Shown in pieces: positions 17,210 through 26,284 of a stretch of 64,000 nucleotides of DNA (the stretch's first letter is position 1; the number at the start of each line of letters is the position of its first letter). Below the pieces are notes generated by a model. That model saw only the letters and a list, made by a program, of their open reading frames with translations, was not told where the DNA came from and did not search any database. The translations under genes and the position numbers were made by a program. The DNA is from Actinoplanes sp. M2I2 (lineage in GTDB: Bacteria > Actinomycetota > Actinomycetes > Mycobacteriales > Micromonosporaceae), in NCBI RefSeq assembly GCF_023544445.1, contig NZ_JALPVJ010000008.1, positions 310,001 through 374,000 of the forward strand, read 5' to 3'.

Positions 17210-18246
17210 GTAGTGTTTTCACCCTGCCTCAGGCCGCGAAGGAGGAGATCCTTCTCAAGGAGCTCTCCGCGCTGGTCGAGCACCACCGGGAGAACTGCGA
17301 GCCGTACGAGCGGATCCTGGCGGCCAGTGGCTATCAGCCCGCCACCACCGTCGCGGGTCTGCCCTGGCTGCCGGTGCGGCTGTTCAAGAACCTCGAACTC
17401 AAGAGCATCCCGGACGACCAGGTGTACAAGGTCCTCACGTCCAGCGGCACCACCGGCGCCGAGGTCAGCAAGATCTACCTCGACAAGGCCGCGGCCGGTG
17501 AGCAGACCCGCAAGCTGGGCGCCACCGTGCAGAGCGTGCTCGGCCCCAAGCGGCTGCCGATGATCCTGGTCGACACCAAGGCCATGCTGAAGGACCGCAA
17601 GTCGTTCAGCGCCCGCGGCGCCGGCGTGCTCGGCATGTCGAACTTCGGTCGCAACCACGTGTGGGCGCTCGACAACGAGGGCCACGTCGACGTGCAGGCC
17701 CTCCGGGACTTCCTGGAGAAATACGGCGACGAGCCCTTCCTGATCTTCGGCTTCACCTACCTGGTCTGGCTGCACCTCTACGAGGTCGCCCGGGACAACG
17801 GTCTCGACCTCAGCAACGGCATCCTGATCCACTCGGGCGGCTGGAAGAAGCTGGTCGACCAGGCCGTCTCGCCCGAGGAGTTCCGCAAGCGGCTGGCCGG
17901 CGTCGGGCTGACCAAGGTGCACAACTACTACGGCATGATCGAGCAGATCGGCACGATCTTCCTCGAGGGCCCGACCGGCGGCTCGCTCTACTGCCCCGAC
18001 TTCGCCGACATCGTCGTGCGCGACCCGGTGACGTGGGAGGAACTGCCGCCCGGCAAGCCCGGTCTGCTCGAGGTGATCAGCACCCTGCCCACCTCGTACC
18101 CCGGTCACGTGCTGCTGACCGAGGACCTGGGCGTGGTGCACGGCATCGACGACGGGGACTGGCCCGGCAAGCGCTTCTCGGTGCTCGGCCGGCTCCCGCG
18201 GGCCGAGGCCCGAGGCTGCTCCGACACCTACCGGGAGGCGGCGTGA
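17206..18246 (+). CDS. LuxE-like acyl-protein synthetase
   Basis: 346 aa, overlapping the ligase gene by 4 bp. It has the LuxE/PaaK-related adenylation loop LTSSGTTGAEVSKIYLD (about 85-100), HNYYGMIEQIGTIF in the middle, and a late LTEDLG. The C-terminal RGCSDT carries Cys338, in the position of the acylated cysteine of bacterial-luciferase LuxE. LuxE activates a fatty acid as acyl-AMP, forms a thioester on that Cys and passes it to LuxC. No luxA, luxB or luxD is present, so the role is not bioluminescence. Confidence 0.87.
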   Translation: MSSVFTLPQAAKEEILLKELSALVEHHRENCEPYERILAASGYQPATTVAGLPWLPVRLFKNLELKSIPDDQVYKVLTSSGTTGAEVSKIYLDKAAAGEQTRKLGATVQSVLGPKRLPMILVDTKAMLKDRKSFSARGAGVLGMSNFGRNHVWALDNEGHVDVQALRDFLEKYGDEPFLIFGFTYLVWLHLYEVARDNGLDLSNGILIHSGGWKKLVDQAVSPEEFRKRLAGVGLTKVHNYYGMIEQIGTIFLEGPTGGSLYCPDFADIVVRDPVTWEELPPGKPGLLEVISTLPTSYPGHVLLTEDLGVVHGIDDGDWPGKRFSVLGRLPRAEARGCSDTYREAA

Positions 18247-19430
18247 TGCAATACCGTTTCGGCGCCGAGGGCGACCTGACCGCCCCCTCCGACGACCGGC
18301 TCACCGTCGGCGACCCCCGGGTCATCGACTTCCTGGCCAAGCTGGCCCGCAAGCTGCTGGCCCCGGCCGTCGCGCGGCGGCACGCCGAGCTCGGCTCGCT
18401 CGGTTTCTTCCTGCGCCCGGCCGAGCTCCACCGCACGGTCAACCACCTCAAGCGGGACGACGCGCTGGTCTTCCCGCGCGGCAACGTCTTCCACATCCCG
18501 CCGGCCAACGTCGACACGATCTTCGTGTACTCGTGGGCGCTCTCGGCCCTGGCCGGCAACCACAACGTCGTCCGCATCTCGGAGCGCTCGGCCACCGCGG
18601 CCGACACCATCCTGACCGCGCTCAACGAGGTGCTGGCCGACGCCGACCCGGTGATCGGCCGCACCCAGCGCATGATCACCTACGGCCGGGACGACCAGGT
18701 CACCGCGGCGCTCAGCCAGTGGGCCGACCTGCGGGTCATCTGGGGCGGCGACTCGGCCGTCGCGGCGATCCGCAAGCACCCGCTGCGCCCGTCGGCCCGC
18801 GACCTGACCTTCCCCGACCGGACGTCCTGGGCGGCCGTCTCGGCGGCCGGCTGGCGCGCGGCCGACCCGGCCCGGCGGCGTGAGGCGGTCCTCGGCTTCA
18901 CCAACGACTCGTACTGGTTCGACCAGGCGGCCTGCTCGTCGCCGCGCACGGTCTTCCTCGTCGGCGAGGACACCGACGACGTCCGTGAGGAGTTCGTCGA
19001 GCTGCTGCTGCAGGTCGTCGACCAGCGCGGCTGGGAGATCGACGCCGCCATGGCCGTCGAGAAGCGGGTCAACGCGTACGGTCTGGCCGCCACCGGGGCG
19101 ATCTCGTCGATGCAGTTCCCGGCCAACTCGGTCACCGCGATGTCGCTGATCACCGTGCCCGACGCCCCGCGCCGCTGGATCGGGGCCGGCGCCTTCCCGT
19201 TCGCCCAGGTCGGCTCGCTGCTCGAGCTCGTGCCGGCGATGAACCGGCAGGACCAGACGTTCAGCCACTTCGGCTTCACCCACGACGAGCTCAAGGCCTT
19301 CGCGCTCGAGCTCGGCGGGCGTGGAGTCGACCGGATCGTCCCGTTCGGGTCGGCTCTGACCTTCGGCTCGATCTGGGACGGCTTCGACCTTCCCCGCGAG
19401 TTCACCCGGTTGACGACCCTCGTCGAGTGA
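18246..19430 (+). CDS. LuxC-like acyl-CoA/acyl-protein reductase
   Basis: 394 aa from ATG 18246 (TGATG overlap with the LuxE-like gene). Aldehyde-dehydrogenase-type fold: FIVYSWALSALAGNHNVVRIS-like cofactor region (91-111) and FDQAACSSPRTVF with candidate nucleophile Cys230, as in LuxC. With the LuxE-like protein it should reduce an activated acyl group to an aldehyde with NADPH. The product could be an aldehyde or, with transamination or further reduction, another modified acyl group. It overlaps the membrane-protein gene by 4 bp. Confidence 0.87.
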   Translation: MQYRFGAEGDLTAPSDDRLTVGDPRVIDFLAKLARKLLAPAVARRHAELGSLGFFLRPAELHRTVNHLKRDDALVFPRGNVFHIPPANVDTIFVYSWALSALAGNHNVVRISERSATAADTILTALNEVLADADPVIGRTQRMITYGRDDQVTAALSQWADLRVIWGGDSAVAAIRKHPLRPSARDLTFPDRTSWAAVSAAGWRAADPARRREAVLGFTNDSYWFDQAACSSPRTVFLVGEDTDDVREEFVELLLQVVDQRGWEIDAAMAVEKRVNAYGLAATGAISSMQFPANSVTAMSLITVPDAPRRWIGAGAFPFAQVGSLLELVPAMNRQDQTFSHFGFTHDELKAFALELGGRGVDRIVPFGSALTFGSIWDGFDLPREFTRLTTLVE

Positions 19431-21775
19431 CCGCTGTGCTCGAGGCTGTCGAGGTGGCGCCGGTCGAGCGCCCCTCGGCGGCCCCAACCCGACGCCGTTT
19501 CTCGATCCACCGCCGGGTGCGGTCCCCACTGGCGATCGTGCCGTGGCTGTTCCCGGCGGTGACGCTCGTCCTGACGCTGCTCGACACGGGCGTCTCCGGG
19601 CGGGACATCGCGCTCTACGCCTTCTACTTCGCTGTCGACGTCGTGCTGCCCGGCACCCTGGTGCACCGGGCCCTGCGCGGCAGCCGGGGCAACGTGCCGG
19701 AGGACCTCGGTCTGGGCGCGGCCACCGGCATGGTGATCATGATCGGCTCGTGGGCGCTCTCGGCCGCCATCGACAAGTTCGTGCTGCTGCCCTGGTGGCC
19801 GATGCTGATCGTGGTGCCGTTCCTCGCGGTGCCCAAGCTTCATCGCTTCTGGCGGGTGAGCCGGCCGCGCCCGCTGCCGATGCGCTGGTCGTGGATCGTC
19901 GCGGCCGGCCTCGTGCTGCTGGTGCTCTCGGAGTACCCCGGATGGCGGTCCACTCCGCTGCCGCCGGCCGGCGGCCTGCTCTATCAGGACCTCTATTACC
20001 ACCTGGCGCTCGTCCACGAGATGATGCGGCCGATGCCGTTCCAGGTGCCCCAGGTGGCCGGCAACTCGCTGCACTACCACTATCTCTCCGACGCCGACAT
20101 CGCCACGGCCAGCATGGTCACCAAGATCGACCCGGCCGTCGTGCTGCTGCGGCTGTGGCTGGTGCCGGTGGCCGGAACGGCCGTGTTCGTGATGGCCGCG
20201 CTCATCCGCGGGCTCAGCGGCAAATGGTGGGCCGGCGCGCTGGGCGGCACGGCCTCCATCCTCGGGCTGCCGCTGATCCTCGGCGCCGCGTACATCCCGG
20301 TCGGCGCGAGCCCGGTCAGCGCGCTGAGCCCCTCGCAGACGTACGTGCTGCCGCTTCAAGCCCTGATGGTCGTGCTCGCGGTCGACGTGCTGCGGGGCCG
20401 CCGGCTGCGCTGGGCCTGGGTGATGATCTTCCCGTTGGCGCTGGTGTGCGCGGGCGCCAAGTCCAGCGCGCTGCCGCCGTTCCTGGCCGGTCTGCTCGCC
20501 GCGACCGTGCTCGTGCTGATCCGCTATCGCCGCCGGCTCCTGCCGGTGCTGGCGCTTTTCGCCCTCACCCTGGCCGGCGTGGCGCTGGGCTTCCGGCTCT
20601 TCGCGGGTGGCGGCGCGGGCACGCTCGGTCTCCAGCCGCTCTCCATCCTCTACATCATGTCGCCCTACCGCGACACGATCGGGCACGCCGACGTCATCGA
20701 CGGCTCCCGCTTCCTGCTGTACGGGGTGGAGACGACCGGCACGGCGGGCCGGGTCTTCATCGCGGGACTGGTGCTCTATTGGTTCGTCATGCAGTCACCG
20801 CGCATGCTCGGGCTCTTCGGCATCGTCAGCGGCACCACCAAGCGCGAACCGGCGATGTGGCTGCTGGCCGGCATGGCCGCGGCCGGCGCCGGCGCCATGT
20901 TCCTGCTCTGGCATCCGTCGGCCAGCCAGGTCTACTTCTTCGCCGGCGCGTTGCCCTTCGGCGCGGCCGCGGTCGCCTGGATGATGGCCGACCTGTCGCG
21001 GGGCTGGCGGGCGGCGCTGGCCGGAGCGCTCGCGGGCGGCACCTGGGCCCTGCTGGCGCCGAAGATGTACCCGCCCCGCATGGACCGGGTCGTCAACTGG
21101 GTCTTCGTGCTGGCCGAGCCGCTGATCCGGACCGCGGTCATCGCCGTCGGCCTGGCCGCGATCGCGCTCATCGCGCATCGCGTCGTCACCGGTCGCACGC
21201 CGTGGCGGGCGATCCCGCCCGCGCTGCTCGCCGCCGTGCTCACCACCGGCCTGGTGGGCGGGGCCAAGCTCCAGATCGAGGACGTCGGCAAGGCGCTCGA
21301 CCCGGTGATGACCGGCCAGCACGACCCCGGCAAGCTCGTCCTGCGCGAGGAGATGATCGCGGCGGAGTGGCTCGACGACAACGCCGGCCGCGACGACATC
21401 GTCGCCACGAACGTCCACTGCATCCCGATCGACTGGACGCAGAGTTGCGACTCCCGGGCGTTCTGGGTGGCCGGGCTCGGCGGTCGGCGCACCGTGATCG
21501 AGAGCTGGGGCTACACCGACGAAGCGGTCGCGCAGGACGGGGTGAACGGCGAGCGCTACTTCAAGCAGCCCGCCCCCGACCTGATGCGTTACCTGCTCAA
21601 CCAGCGGGTCTTCGCCCACGGGCAGGAAGAGGACGTCGCCGAGCTCAAGCGGCTCTACAACGTGAAGTGGCTCTTCGCCGACGATCGGGCCCCCGGGGGC
21701 ATCAACGGCAATCTGGCCGAGGTGGCCGACCTGCGCTTCACCTCGGGCCCGGTCTCGATCTACGAGGTGCGCTGA
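19427..21775 (+). CDS. Large multipass membrane protein, possibly a GT-C-type glycosyltransferase
   Basis: 782 aa, GTG start in a 4-bp overlap. A short cytoplasmic N-terminus with an Arg cluster is followed by roughly 12-14 hydrophobic segments (about 35-640). A soluble C-terminal domain (about 645-782) contains DDIVATNVHCIPIDW, CDSRAFWVAG, RRTVIESWGY and VKWLFADD. An acidic/His patch after the third helix (QDLYYHLALVHEMM) and YHYLSDADI lie where GT-C enzymes hold catalytic acids. The arrangement resembles polyprenyl-phosphate-dependent glycosyltransferases, but no defined family was recognised. As last gene of the operon it could transfer or export the acylated sugar. Confidence 0.78.
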   Translation: MTAVLEAVEVAPVERPSAAPTRRRFSIHRRVRSPLAIVPWLFPAVTLVLTLLDTGVSGRDIALYAFYFAVDVVLPGTLVHRALRGSRGNVPEDLGLGAATGMVIMIGSWALSAAIDKFVLLPWWPMLIVVPFLAVPKLHRFWRVSRPRPLPMRWSWIVAAGLVLLVLSEYPGWRSTPLPPAGGLLYQDLYYHLALVHEMMRPMPFQVPQVAGNSLHYHYLSDADIATASMVTKIDPAVVLLRLWLVPVAGTAVFVMAALIRGLSGKWWAGALGGTASILGLPLILGAAYIPVGASPVSALSPSQTYVLPLQALMVVLAVDVLRGRRLRWAWVMIFPLALVCAGAKSSALPPFLAGLLAATVLVLIRYRRRLLPVLALFALTLAGVALGFRLFAGGGAGTLGLQPLSILYIMSPYRDTIGHADVIDGSRFLLYGVETTGTAGRVFIAGLVLYWFVMQSPRMLGLFGIVSGTTKREPAMWLLAGMAAAGAGAMFLLWHPSASQVYFFAGALPFGAAAVAWMMADLSRGWRAALAGALAGGTWALLAPKMYPPRMDRVVNWVFVLAEPLIRTAVIAVGLAAIALIAHRVVTGRTPWRAIPPALLAAVLTTGLVGGAKLQIEDVGKALDPVMTGQHDPGKLVLREEMIAAEWLDDNAGRDDIVATNVHCIPIDWTQSCDSRAFWVAGLGGRRTVIESWGYTDEAVAQDGVNGERYFKQPAPDLMRYLLNQRVFAHGQEEDVAELKRLYNVKWLFADDRAPGGINGNLAEVADLRFTSGPVSIYEVR

Positions 21776-21920
21776 TCTGGGGGCGCGCTTTTAGTAGGTG
21801 CGCTGATCTGCGGGGTGCGCTTCTGGTAGGCGCGCCGAGTTGCGGGGTGCGGTGGTCTTCGACGTGCGCTGGTCTTTGAGGTGCGGTGAGTTTGCCGGTC
21901 GCGCCGGGAATGACGGGTTG
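21768..21920 (+). repeat. Degenerate tandem repeat beginning inside the last codons of the membrane-protein gene
   Basis: Units beginning GTGCGCTGATCTG recur at 21768, 21798, about 21830 (GCGCGCCGAGTTG) and about 21864 (GTGCGCTGGTCTT), with similar half-units between them. Spacing grows from 30 to 34 bp. The first unit covers the stop codon of the upstream gene. No ORF or hairpin explains it. It looks like slippage expansion of the gene end followed by drift. Confidence 0.55.
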
Positions 21921-21996
21921 CGCTGACCCGTACGGTGGGGTTAACCCTACCGTCGATCGGGCGGCGAGCAGGATCGGAACGGAGCGCGCGGATGCC

Positions 21997-22002
21997 TAGC
22001 GT
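21997..22002 (+). promoter_or_regulatory. -10 element TAGCGT of a probable leaderless promoter
   Basis: TAGCGT is followed by 7 nt and ATG 22010. This decides the start of the sensor-kinase gene against an in-frame ATG at 21992, which would lie upstream of the -10. Confidence 0.6.
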
Positions 22003-22009
22003 CGACACC

Positions 22010-23308
22010 ATGACGACGACGCACGCTGCACAACCACCCGCACCGATCCGGCGTCTGCTGCGACAGGTGGCCATCGACACGCAGTTCGTGCTCGTCGGCT
22101 TCCCGCTCGGGCTGATCACCGTCACGTTGTTCATGAGCCTGTTCTTCACCGGGATCGGGCTGGTCATCATCTGGGTCGGTCTGCCGATCCTGGTGCTGAC
22201 GTTCATGGTGGCCCGGGGGTTCGCGGTTCTCGAGCGGGCCCGGATCGCGCCGGTGCTGGGCCACCCGGTGCACCGCCCGCACTACCGGAGCGAACCCGGC
22301 GCGGGCCCGCTGCGCCGGATGCTGGCCCCGCTGGCCGACGGTCAGGCCTGGCTCGACGTGGTCCACGGCATGTTCCGGTTCATCCCCAGCACGATCGCCT
22401 TCTGCTTCGTGGTGACCTGGTGGTCCGGTGCGATCGCCGGCCTCACCTCGTGGATGTGGGACTGGTCGATCCCGCGCGGCCCCGACGACCAGGACCTGGC
22501 CGAGCTGCTCGGGATGGGCGACGGCACCGGCACGCGCCTGCTCCTGTACTTCGCGATCGGCGTGTTCTTCGCCGGCACGCTCTATCCCGTGCTGCGCGCG
22601 TCGGCCCTGCTCGAGGCGTACTTCGCTCGTGGTCTGCTCTGCGGCGTCAACGAGCTGCGCGAGCAGGTCGCCGAGGCCAACGCGGCCCGTACGGTGGCCC
22701 AGCAGCAGAAGGCGGCCGCGGTCTCGGCCGAGGCCAACGCCCTGCGCCGGCTCGAGCGCGACATCCACGACGGCCCGCAGCAGCGCCTGGTGCGGCTGGC
22801 GATGGATCTGGGCCGCGCCGAGCAGCAGTTCGCCACCGACCCCGCCGCCGCCCGGGCCACCGTGGCCGAAGCGCTGACCCAGACCCGCGAGACGCTGGAC
22901 GAGCTGCGGGCCCTGTCCCGGGGCATCGCCCCGCCGATCCTGGTCGACCGCGGGCTCCAGGCCGCGCTCACCGCGCTGGCCGGCCGCAGCCTCATCCCGG
23001 TCGAGCTCGACGCGCCCCTGGCCGACCGGCTCGAGCCGACGCTGGAGTCGACGGCGTACTTCGTGGTCGCCGAGGCGCTCACCAACGTGGCCAAGCACAG
23101 CAACGCCAACGAGGTGCACGTCAGCGTGCGCCGCAACGCCACCGGCCTGATCGTCTCGGTCGCCGACGACGGTGTGGGCGGCGCGAGCGTCGCGAAGGGC
23201 CACGGCCTGGCCGGTCTCGACGACCGGGTCCGCGCGGCCGGCGGCGTCCTCGACGTGTCGAGCCCGGCCGGCGGCGGGACGAGGCTCACGGCCGCCCTCC
23301 CCGTCTGA
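22010..23308 (+). CDS. NarL-type sensor histidine kinase
   Basis: 432 aa from ATG 22010. Four membrane segments occupy about 20-200 in a putative sensor region, followed by a short coiled coil. The HisKA_3 dimerisation motif LERDIHDGPQQRLVRLAMDLG (cited in part: IHDGPQQR) holds the phosphorylated His. The ATPase domain shows ALTNVAKHSNA (N-box), VADDGVGGA and GHGLAGLDDR. It is the partner of the response regulator 64 bp downstream. The stimulus is unknown. An alternative start at 21992 has GGAG upstream and would add six residues. Confidence 0.92.
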   Translation: MTTTHAAQPPAPIRRLLRQVAIDTQFVLVGFPLGLITVTLFMSLFFTGIGLVIIWVGLPILVLTFMVARGFAVLERARIAPVLGHPVHRPHYRSEPGAGPLRRMLAPLADGQAWLDVVHGMFRFIPSTIAFCFVVTWWSGAIAGLTSWMWDWSIPRGPDDQDLAELLGMGDGTGTRLLLYFAIGVFFAGTLYPVLRASALLEAYFARGLLCGVNELREQVAEANAARTVAQQQKAAAVSAEANALRRLERDIHDGPQQRLVRLAMDLGRAEQQFATDPAAARATVAEALTQTRETLDELRALSRGIAPPILVDRGLQAALTALAGRSLIPVELDAPLADRLEPTLESTAYFVVAEALTNVAKHSNANEVHVSVRRNATGLIVSVADDGVGGASVAKGHGLAGLDDRVRAAGGVLDVSSPAGGGTRLTAALPV

Positions 23309-23360
23309 GGCGCGGTCCCCCGCGGTCACCCGCGGAGCGACGGGGGCCGTGTCGATCTGA

Positions 23361-23366
23361 CAGAGT
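23361..23366 (+). promoter_or_regulatory. Possible -10 element of a leaderless promoter
   Basis: CAGAGT lies 6 nt before ATG 23373 and no Shine-Dalgarno sequence is visible. The hexamer matches the consensus only at A2 and T6, so support is modest. Confidence 0.35.
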
Positions 23367-23372
23367 GGCGGC

Positions 23373-24017
23373 ATGCGGGTGGTGATTGCCGACGACGCGG
23401 TGTTGTTGCGTGAGGGACTTGTCCGGCTCGTCGAGGAGAACGGCCACGACGTGGTGGCGGCCGTCGGCGACGGGCCGTCCCTCGTGACGGCGATCGCCGC
23501 GCACAAGCCGGATGTGTCCATCGTGGACGTCCGCATGCCGCCCTCGCACACCGACGAGGGACTTCGAGCCGCGGTCGAGGCACGCGGCCTGGTGCCCGGC
23601 ACGCCGATCCTCGTGCTCTCCCAGTACGTCGAGGTCTCGTACGCCGACGATCTGCTGGCCGACCGCCTGGGCGGGGTCGGCTATCTGCTCAAGGACCGGG
23701 TGTCCCAGGTCGGCGAGTTCCTCGACGGTCTGCGCCGGGTCGCCGGCGGCGGCACCGTGCTCGACCCCGAGGTGGTCAGCCAGCTGCTCGTCCGGCGTCG
23801 CCGCGACGACCCGCTGCGGGCCCTGACCCCGCGCGAGCGCGAGGTGCTCGGGCTGATGGCCGAAGGCCTTTCGAACACGGCGATCGCCCGCAAGATGGTC
23901 GTCACCGACGGCGCCGTCGAAAAGCACGTGCGCAACATTTTCACCAAGCTCAGCCTGCACCAGGACGAGGAGCAGCACCGCCGGGTCCTGGCCGTGCTGG
24001 CCTACCTCCAGGGGTAG
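23373..24017 (+). CDS. NarL/LuxR-family response regulator
   Basis: 214 aa. The receiver has D8/D9 (IADDAV), phosphoacceptor D52 (VDVRMPP) and the Lys of LLKDRV. The output domain (about 148-205) is a LuxR helix-turn-helix: LTPREREVLGLMAEGLSN and TDGAVEKHVRNIFTKL. It is paired with the kinase at 22010, and the gene lies directly before the MmpL exporter, which it may control. This is inferred from adjacency. Confidence 0.93.
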   Translation: MRVVIADDAVLLREGLVRLVEENGHDVVAAVGDGPSLVTAIAAHKPDVSIVDVRMPPSHTDEGLRAAVEARGLVPGTPILVLSQYVEVSYADDLLADRLGGVGYLLKDRVSQVGEFLDGLRRVAGGGTVLDPEVVSQLLVRRRRDDPLRALTPREREVLGLMAEGLSNTAIARKMVVTDGAVEKHVRNIFTKLSLHQDEEQHRRVLAVLAYLQG

Positions 24018-24075
24018 GGCTACCACCACCACCGATACGCGGGTCTGCGGTATCGATCGCGATCGCCGCGCTCCC

Positions 24076-24081
24076 TAGCGT
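24076..24081 (+). promoter_or_regulatory. -10 element TAGCGT of a probable leaderless promoter
   Basis: TAGCGT, then 7 nt, then ATG 24089. The arrangement is the same as for the sensor-kinase gene. Confidence 0.6.
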
Positions 24082-24088
24082 TCTGGGC

Positions 24089-26245
24089 ATGCAGAACGAC
24101 GGAAGAGTCAAGGGAATCGCGGCCCGGGCCGCGCTGTGGAGCGCCCGCCACCGGACGCTCGCGATCCTCGGGTGGATCGCCTTCGTGATCGGTGTGACCG
24201 TCCTCAGCGGACAGTTGGGGACCGTCGAGGCGACGTCGGCCGACCAGGGTCACGGGGACTCGGGCAAGGCCGACCGGATCGTCGAGGCGGCCGGCTTCCC
24301 GGAGACCCCGGCCGGCGAGATGGTCATCGTGCAGAACCGGACCGGCACCGACCGGGCGGCGGCGGTCACCGACGTCACGGCGGCCCTGCGGAAGACGGCG
24401 AACGTCATCGACGTCCAGAAGCCGATCGAATCGCCCGACGGTCGCTCGTCGCTCGTCGCCTTCAGCATCAGCGGCGACGCCGAGACGGCCGCCGACCGGG
24501 TCCAGCCGGCGCTCGACGCGGTCACCGCGGTGCAGGCGAAACACCCCGGCCTCTACGTCGCCGAGGGCGGCTCGGCCAGCGGCGACAAGCTGATCGGCGA
24601 AGACCTCGAGAAGGGCCTCACCCAGCTGGGGATCCTCTCGATCCCGGTCACCCTCGGCATTCTGCTCGTGGCCTTCGGCGCCGTGGTGGCCGCGCTGCTG
24701 CCGGTCGCGCTGGCGATCATGGCCGTGATGGCCGCCATGGGCCTCCTCGCCTTCGCCAGCCGCCTTGCGCCCACTGTGGACACGACGGCTCACGTGATGT
24801 TGCTCGTCGGGCTCGCGGTCGGCGTCGACTACTGCCTCTTCTACATCCGCCGGGAACGTGACGAGCGCCGCAACGGAGCCGACCCGCACCGGGCGCTCGT
24901 GATCGCGGCGCAGACCTCGGGCCGCTCGATCTGGATCTCCGGCCTCACCGTCATCGTCGCCATGGCCGGCATGTTCCTGACCTTCGACACCACCTTCACC
25001 AGCTTCGCGGTGGCGACGATCCTCGTGGTCGCCACGGCTGTGCTGGGCTCGCTCACCGTGCTGCCGGCCCTGCTCTCGGCGCTCGGCGACAAGGTCGACG
25101 CGATCAAGATTCCCGGGCTGTACCGCAAGCGCAGCGACGGCCGGATGTGGAACGCGTTCCTGCGCCTCGTGCTGGCCAAGCCGCTGATCTCGGCCGTGCT
25201 GGCCGTGGGGGCGCTGGCCGCGCTGGCCGCGCCGGCGCTCGACCTGAAGACGAAAGCGGAGGGCCTCGAGGACCTGCCGCCGAGCGCGCCGATCGTGCAG
25301 GCGTACCTGGCGATCGACAAGGCGTTCCCGAGCGAGACCTCGCCCGCCGAAGTGGTCGTCACGTCACCCGGAACGAATCTGGACGAGAAGGTCACCCGGT
25401 TCCGTGAAGCCGTGCGCACCAGCGACGGCCGGCTCACCGGCCCGGTCGACGTGCGGATCAACCCGGCCGGCACGGTCGCTGTCGTCTCGGTCGGCCTGGC
25501 CGACGACGACGCCGCGCTGAAGCTGTTGCGCGAGAACGTGGCGCCGGCCGTCTTCGGCTCGTCGGCCCTGGTCACCGGTGGAGCGGCCGGCAGCGCCGAC
25601 TTCAACGCGCGGCTCGACGCGAGCCGGCCGTGGGTGTTCGGTTTCGTGCTCGGCCTGGCTTTCCTGCTGCTGCTGGTGTCGTTCCGCTCGGTCGTGGTCG
25701 CGCTGACCGGGGTCGTGCTCAACCTGCTGTCGGTCGCGGCGGCGTACGGCATGCTGGTCTTCGTCTTCCAGTACGGCCACTTCGAGAGCGTGCTCGACTT
25801 CCAGGCCGCCGGCGGCATCATCAACTGGATGCCGCTGTTCCTGTTCATCATCCTGTTCGGACTGTCGATGGACTACCACGTCTTCGTGCTGAGCCGGATC
25901 CGCGAGGGCCACGACCGCGGCCTCTCCACCCGGCAGGCGGTCCGCGAGGGCATCGGCCGCACCGCAGGCGTCATCACCAGCGCGGCGGTGGTCATGGTGG
26001 CGGTGTTCGCGCTGTTCGCGACGCTGCCGCTGGCCTCGACCAAGCAACTCGGCATCGGCCTGGCCGCGGCTGTGCTGCTCGACGCGACCATCATCCGGGC
26101 CGTGCTGCTGCCCGCCGTCATGGCCCTGCTGGGCGAGAAGAACTGGTGGCTGCCGCGCTGGCTGGGCTGGCTGCCGCAGATCGCCCACGAGCCCCCGCCC
26201 GCTGCCGTCCCCGAGCCGGAGCGCGAGCTGGCCGCGATTTCCTGA
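24089..26245 (+). CDS. MmpL-family RND transporter
   Basis: 718 aa, a typical size for actinobacterial MmpL-like proteins. One N-terminal helix (about 20-42) precedes a periplasmic domain, then helices 2-6 (about 180-330), a helix near 365, a second periplasmic domain, and helices 8-12 (about 510-690). VDYCLFYIRRERDE and the equivalent LSMDYHVFVLSRIREG carry the paired Asp-Tyr residues of the MmpL proton relay. Such proteins export lipids or metabolites and often follow a two-component system, as here. Confidence 0.93.
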   Translation: MQNDGRVKGIAARAALWSARHRTLAILGWIAFVIGVTVLSGQLGTVEATSADQGHGDSGKADRIVEAAGFPETPAGEMVIVQNRTGTDRAAAVTDVTAALRKTANVIDVQKPIESPDGRSSLVAFSISGDAETAADRVQPALDAVTAVQAKHPGLYVAEGGSASGDKLIGEDLEKGLTQLGILSIPVTLGILLVAFGAVVAALLPVALAIMAVMAAMGLLAFASRLAPTVDTTAHVMLLVGLAVGVDYCLFYIRRERDERRNGADPHRALVIAAQTSGRSIWISGLTVIVAMAGMFLTFDTTFTSFAVATILVVATAVLGSLTVLPALLSALGDKVDAIKIPGLYRKRSDGRMWNAFLRLVLAKPLISAVLAVGALAALAAPALDLKTKAEGLEDLPPSAPIVQAYLAIDKAFPSETSPAEVVVTSPGTNLDEKVTRFREAVRTSDGRLTGPVDVRINPAGTVAVVSVGLADDDAALKLLRENVAPAVFGSSALVTGGAAGSADFNARLDASRPWVFGFVLGLAFLLLLVSFRSVVVALTGVVLNLLSVAAAYGMLVFVFQYGHFESVLDFQAAGGIINWMPLFLFIILFGLSMDYHVFVLSRIREGHDRGLSTRQAVREGIGRTAGVITSAAVVMVAVFALFATLPLASTKQLGIGLAAAVLLDATIIRAVLLPAVMALLGEKNWWLPRWLGWLPQIAHEPPPAAVPEPERELAAIS

Positions 26246-26257
26246 GCACTGCTCCCC

Positions 26258-26284
26258 ACGGGCCGCGGCGATGCCGCGGCCCGT
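26258..26284 (+). terminator. Strong GC hairpin after the MmpL gene
   Basis: An 11-bp perfect stem (arms 26258-26268 and 26274-26284, loop CGATG) starts 13 bp after the stop. There is no T-run, as is common for actinobacterial terminators. Confidence 0.7.

Noticed and set aside
15008..19430. Bioluminescence (lux) operon
   Set aside because: Only LuxE- and LuxC-like genes are present; luxA, luxB and luxD are absent and the context is glycan synthesis.
21935..22009. Longer start for the sensor kinase at GTG/ATG 21935 or 21992
   Set aside because: Both would lie upstream of the TAGCGT -10 element that is placed 7 nt before ATG 22010.
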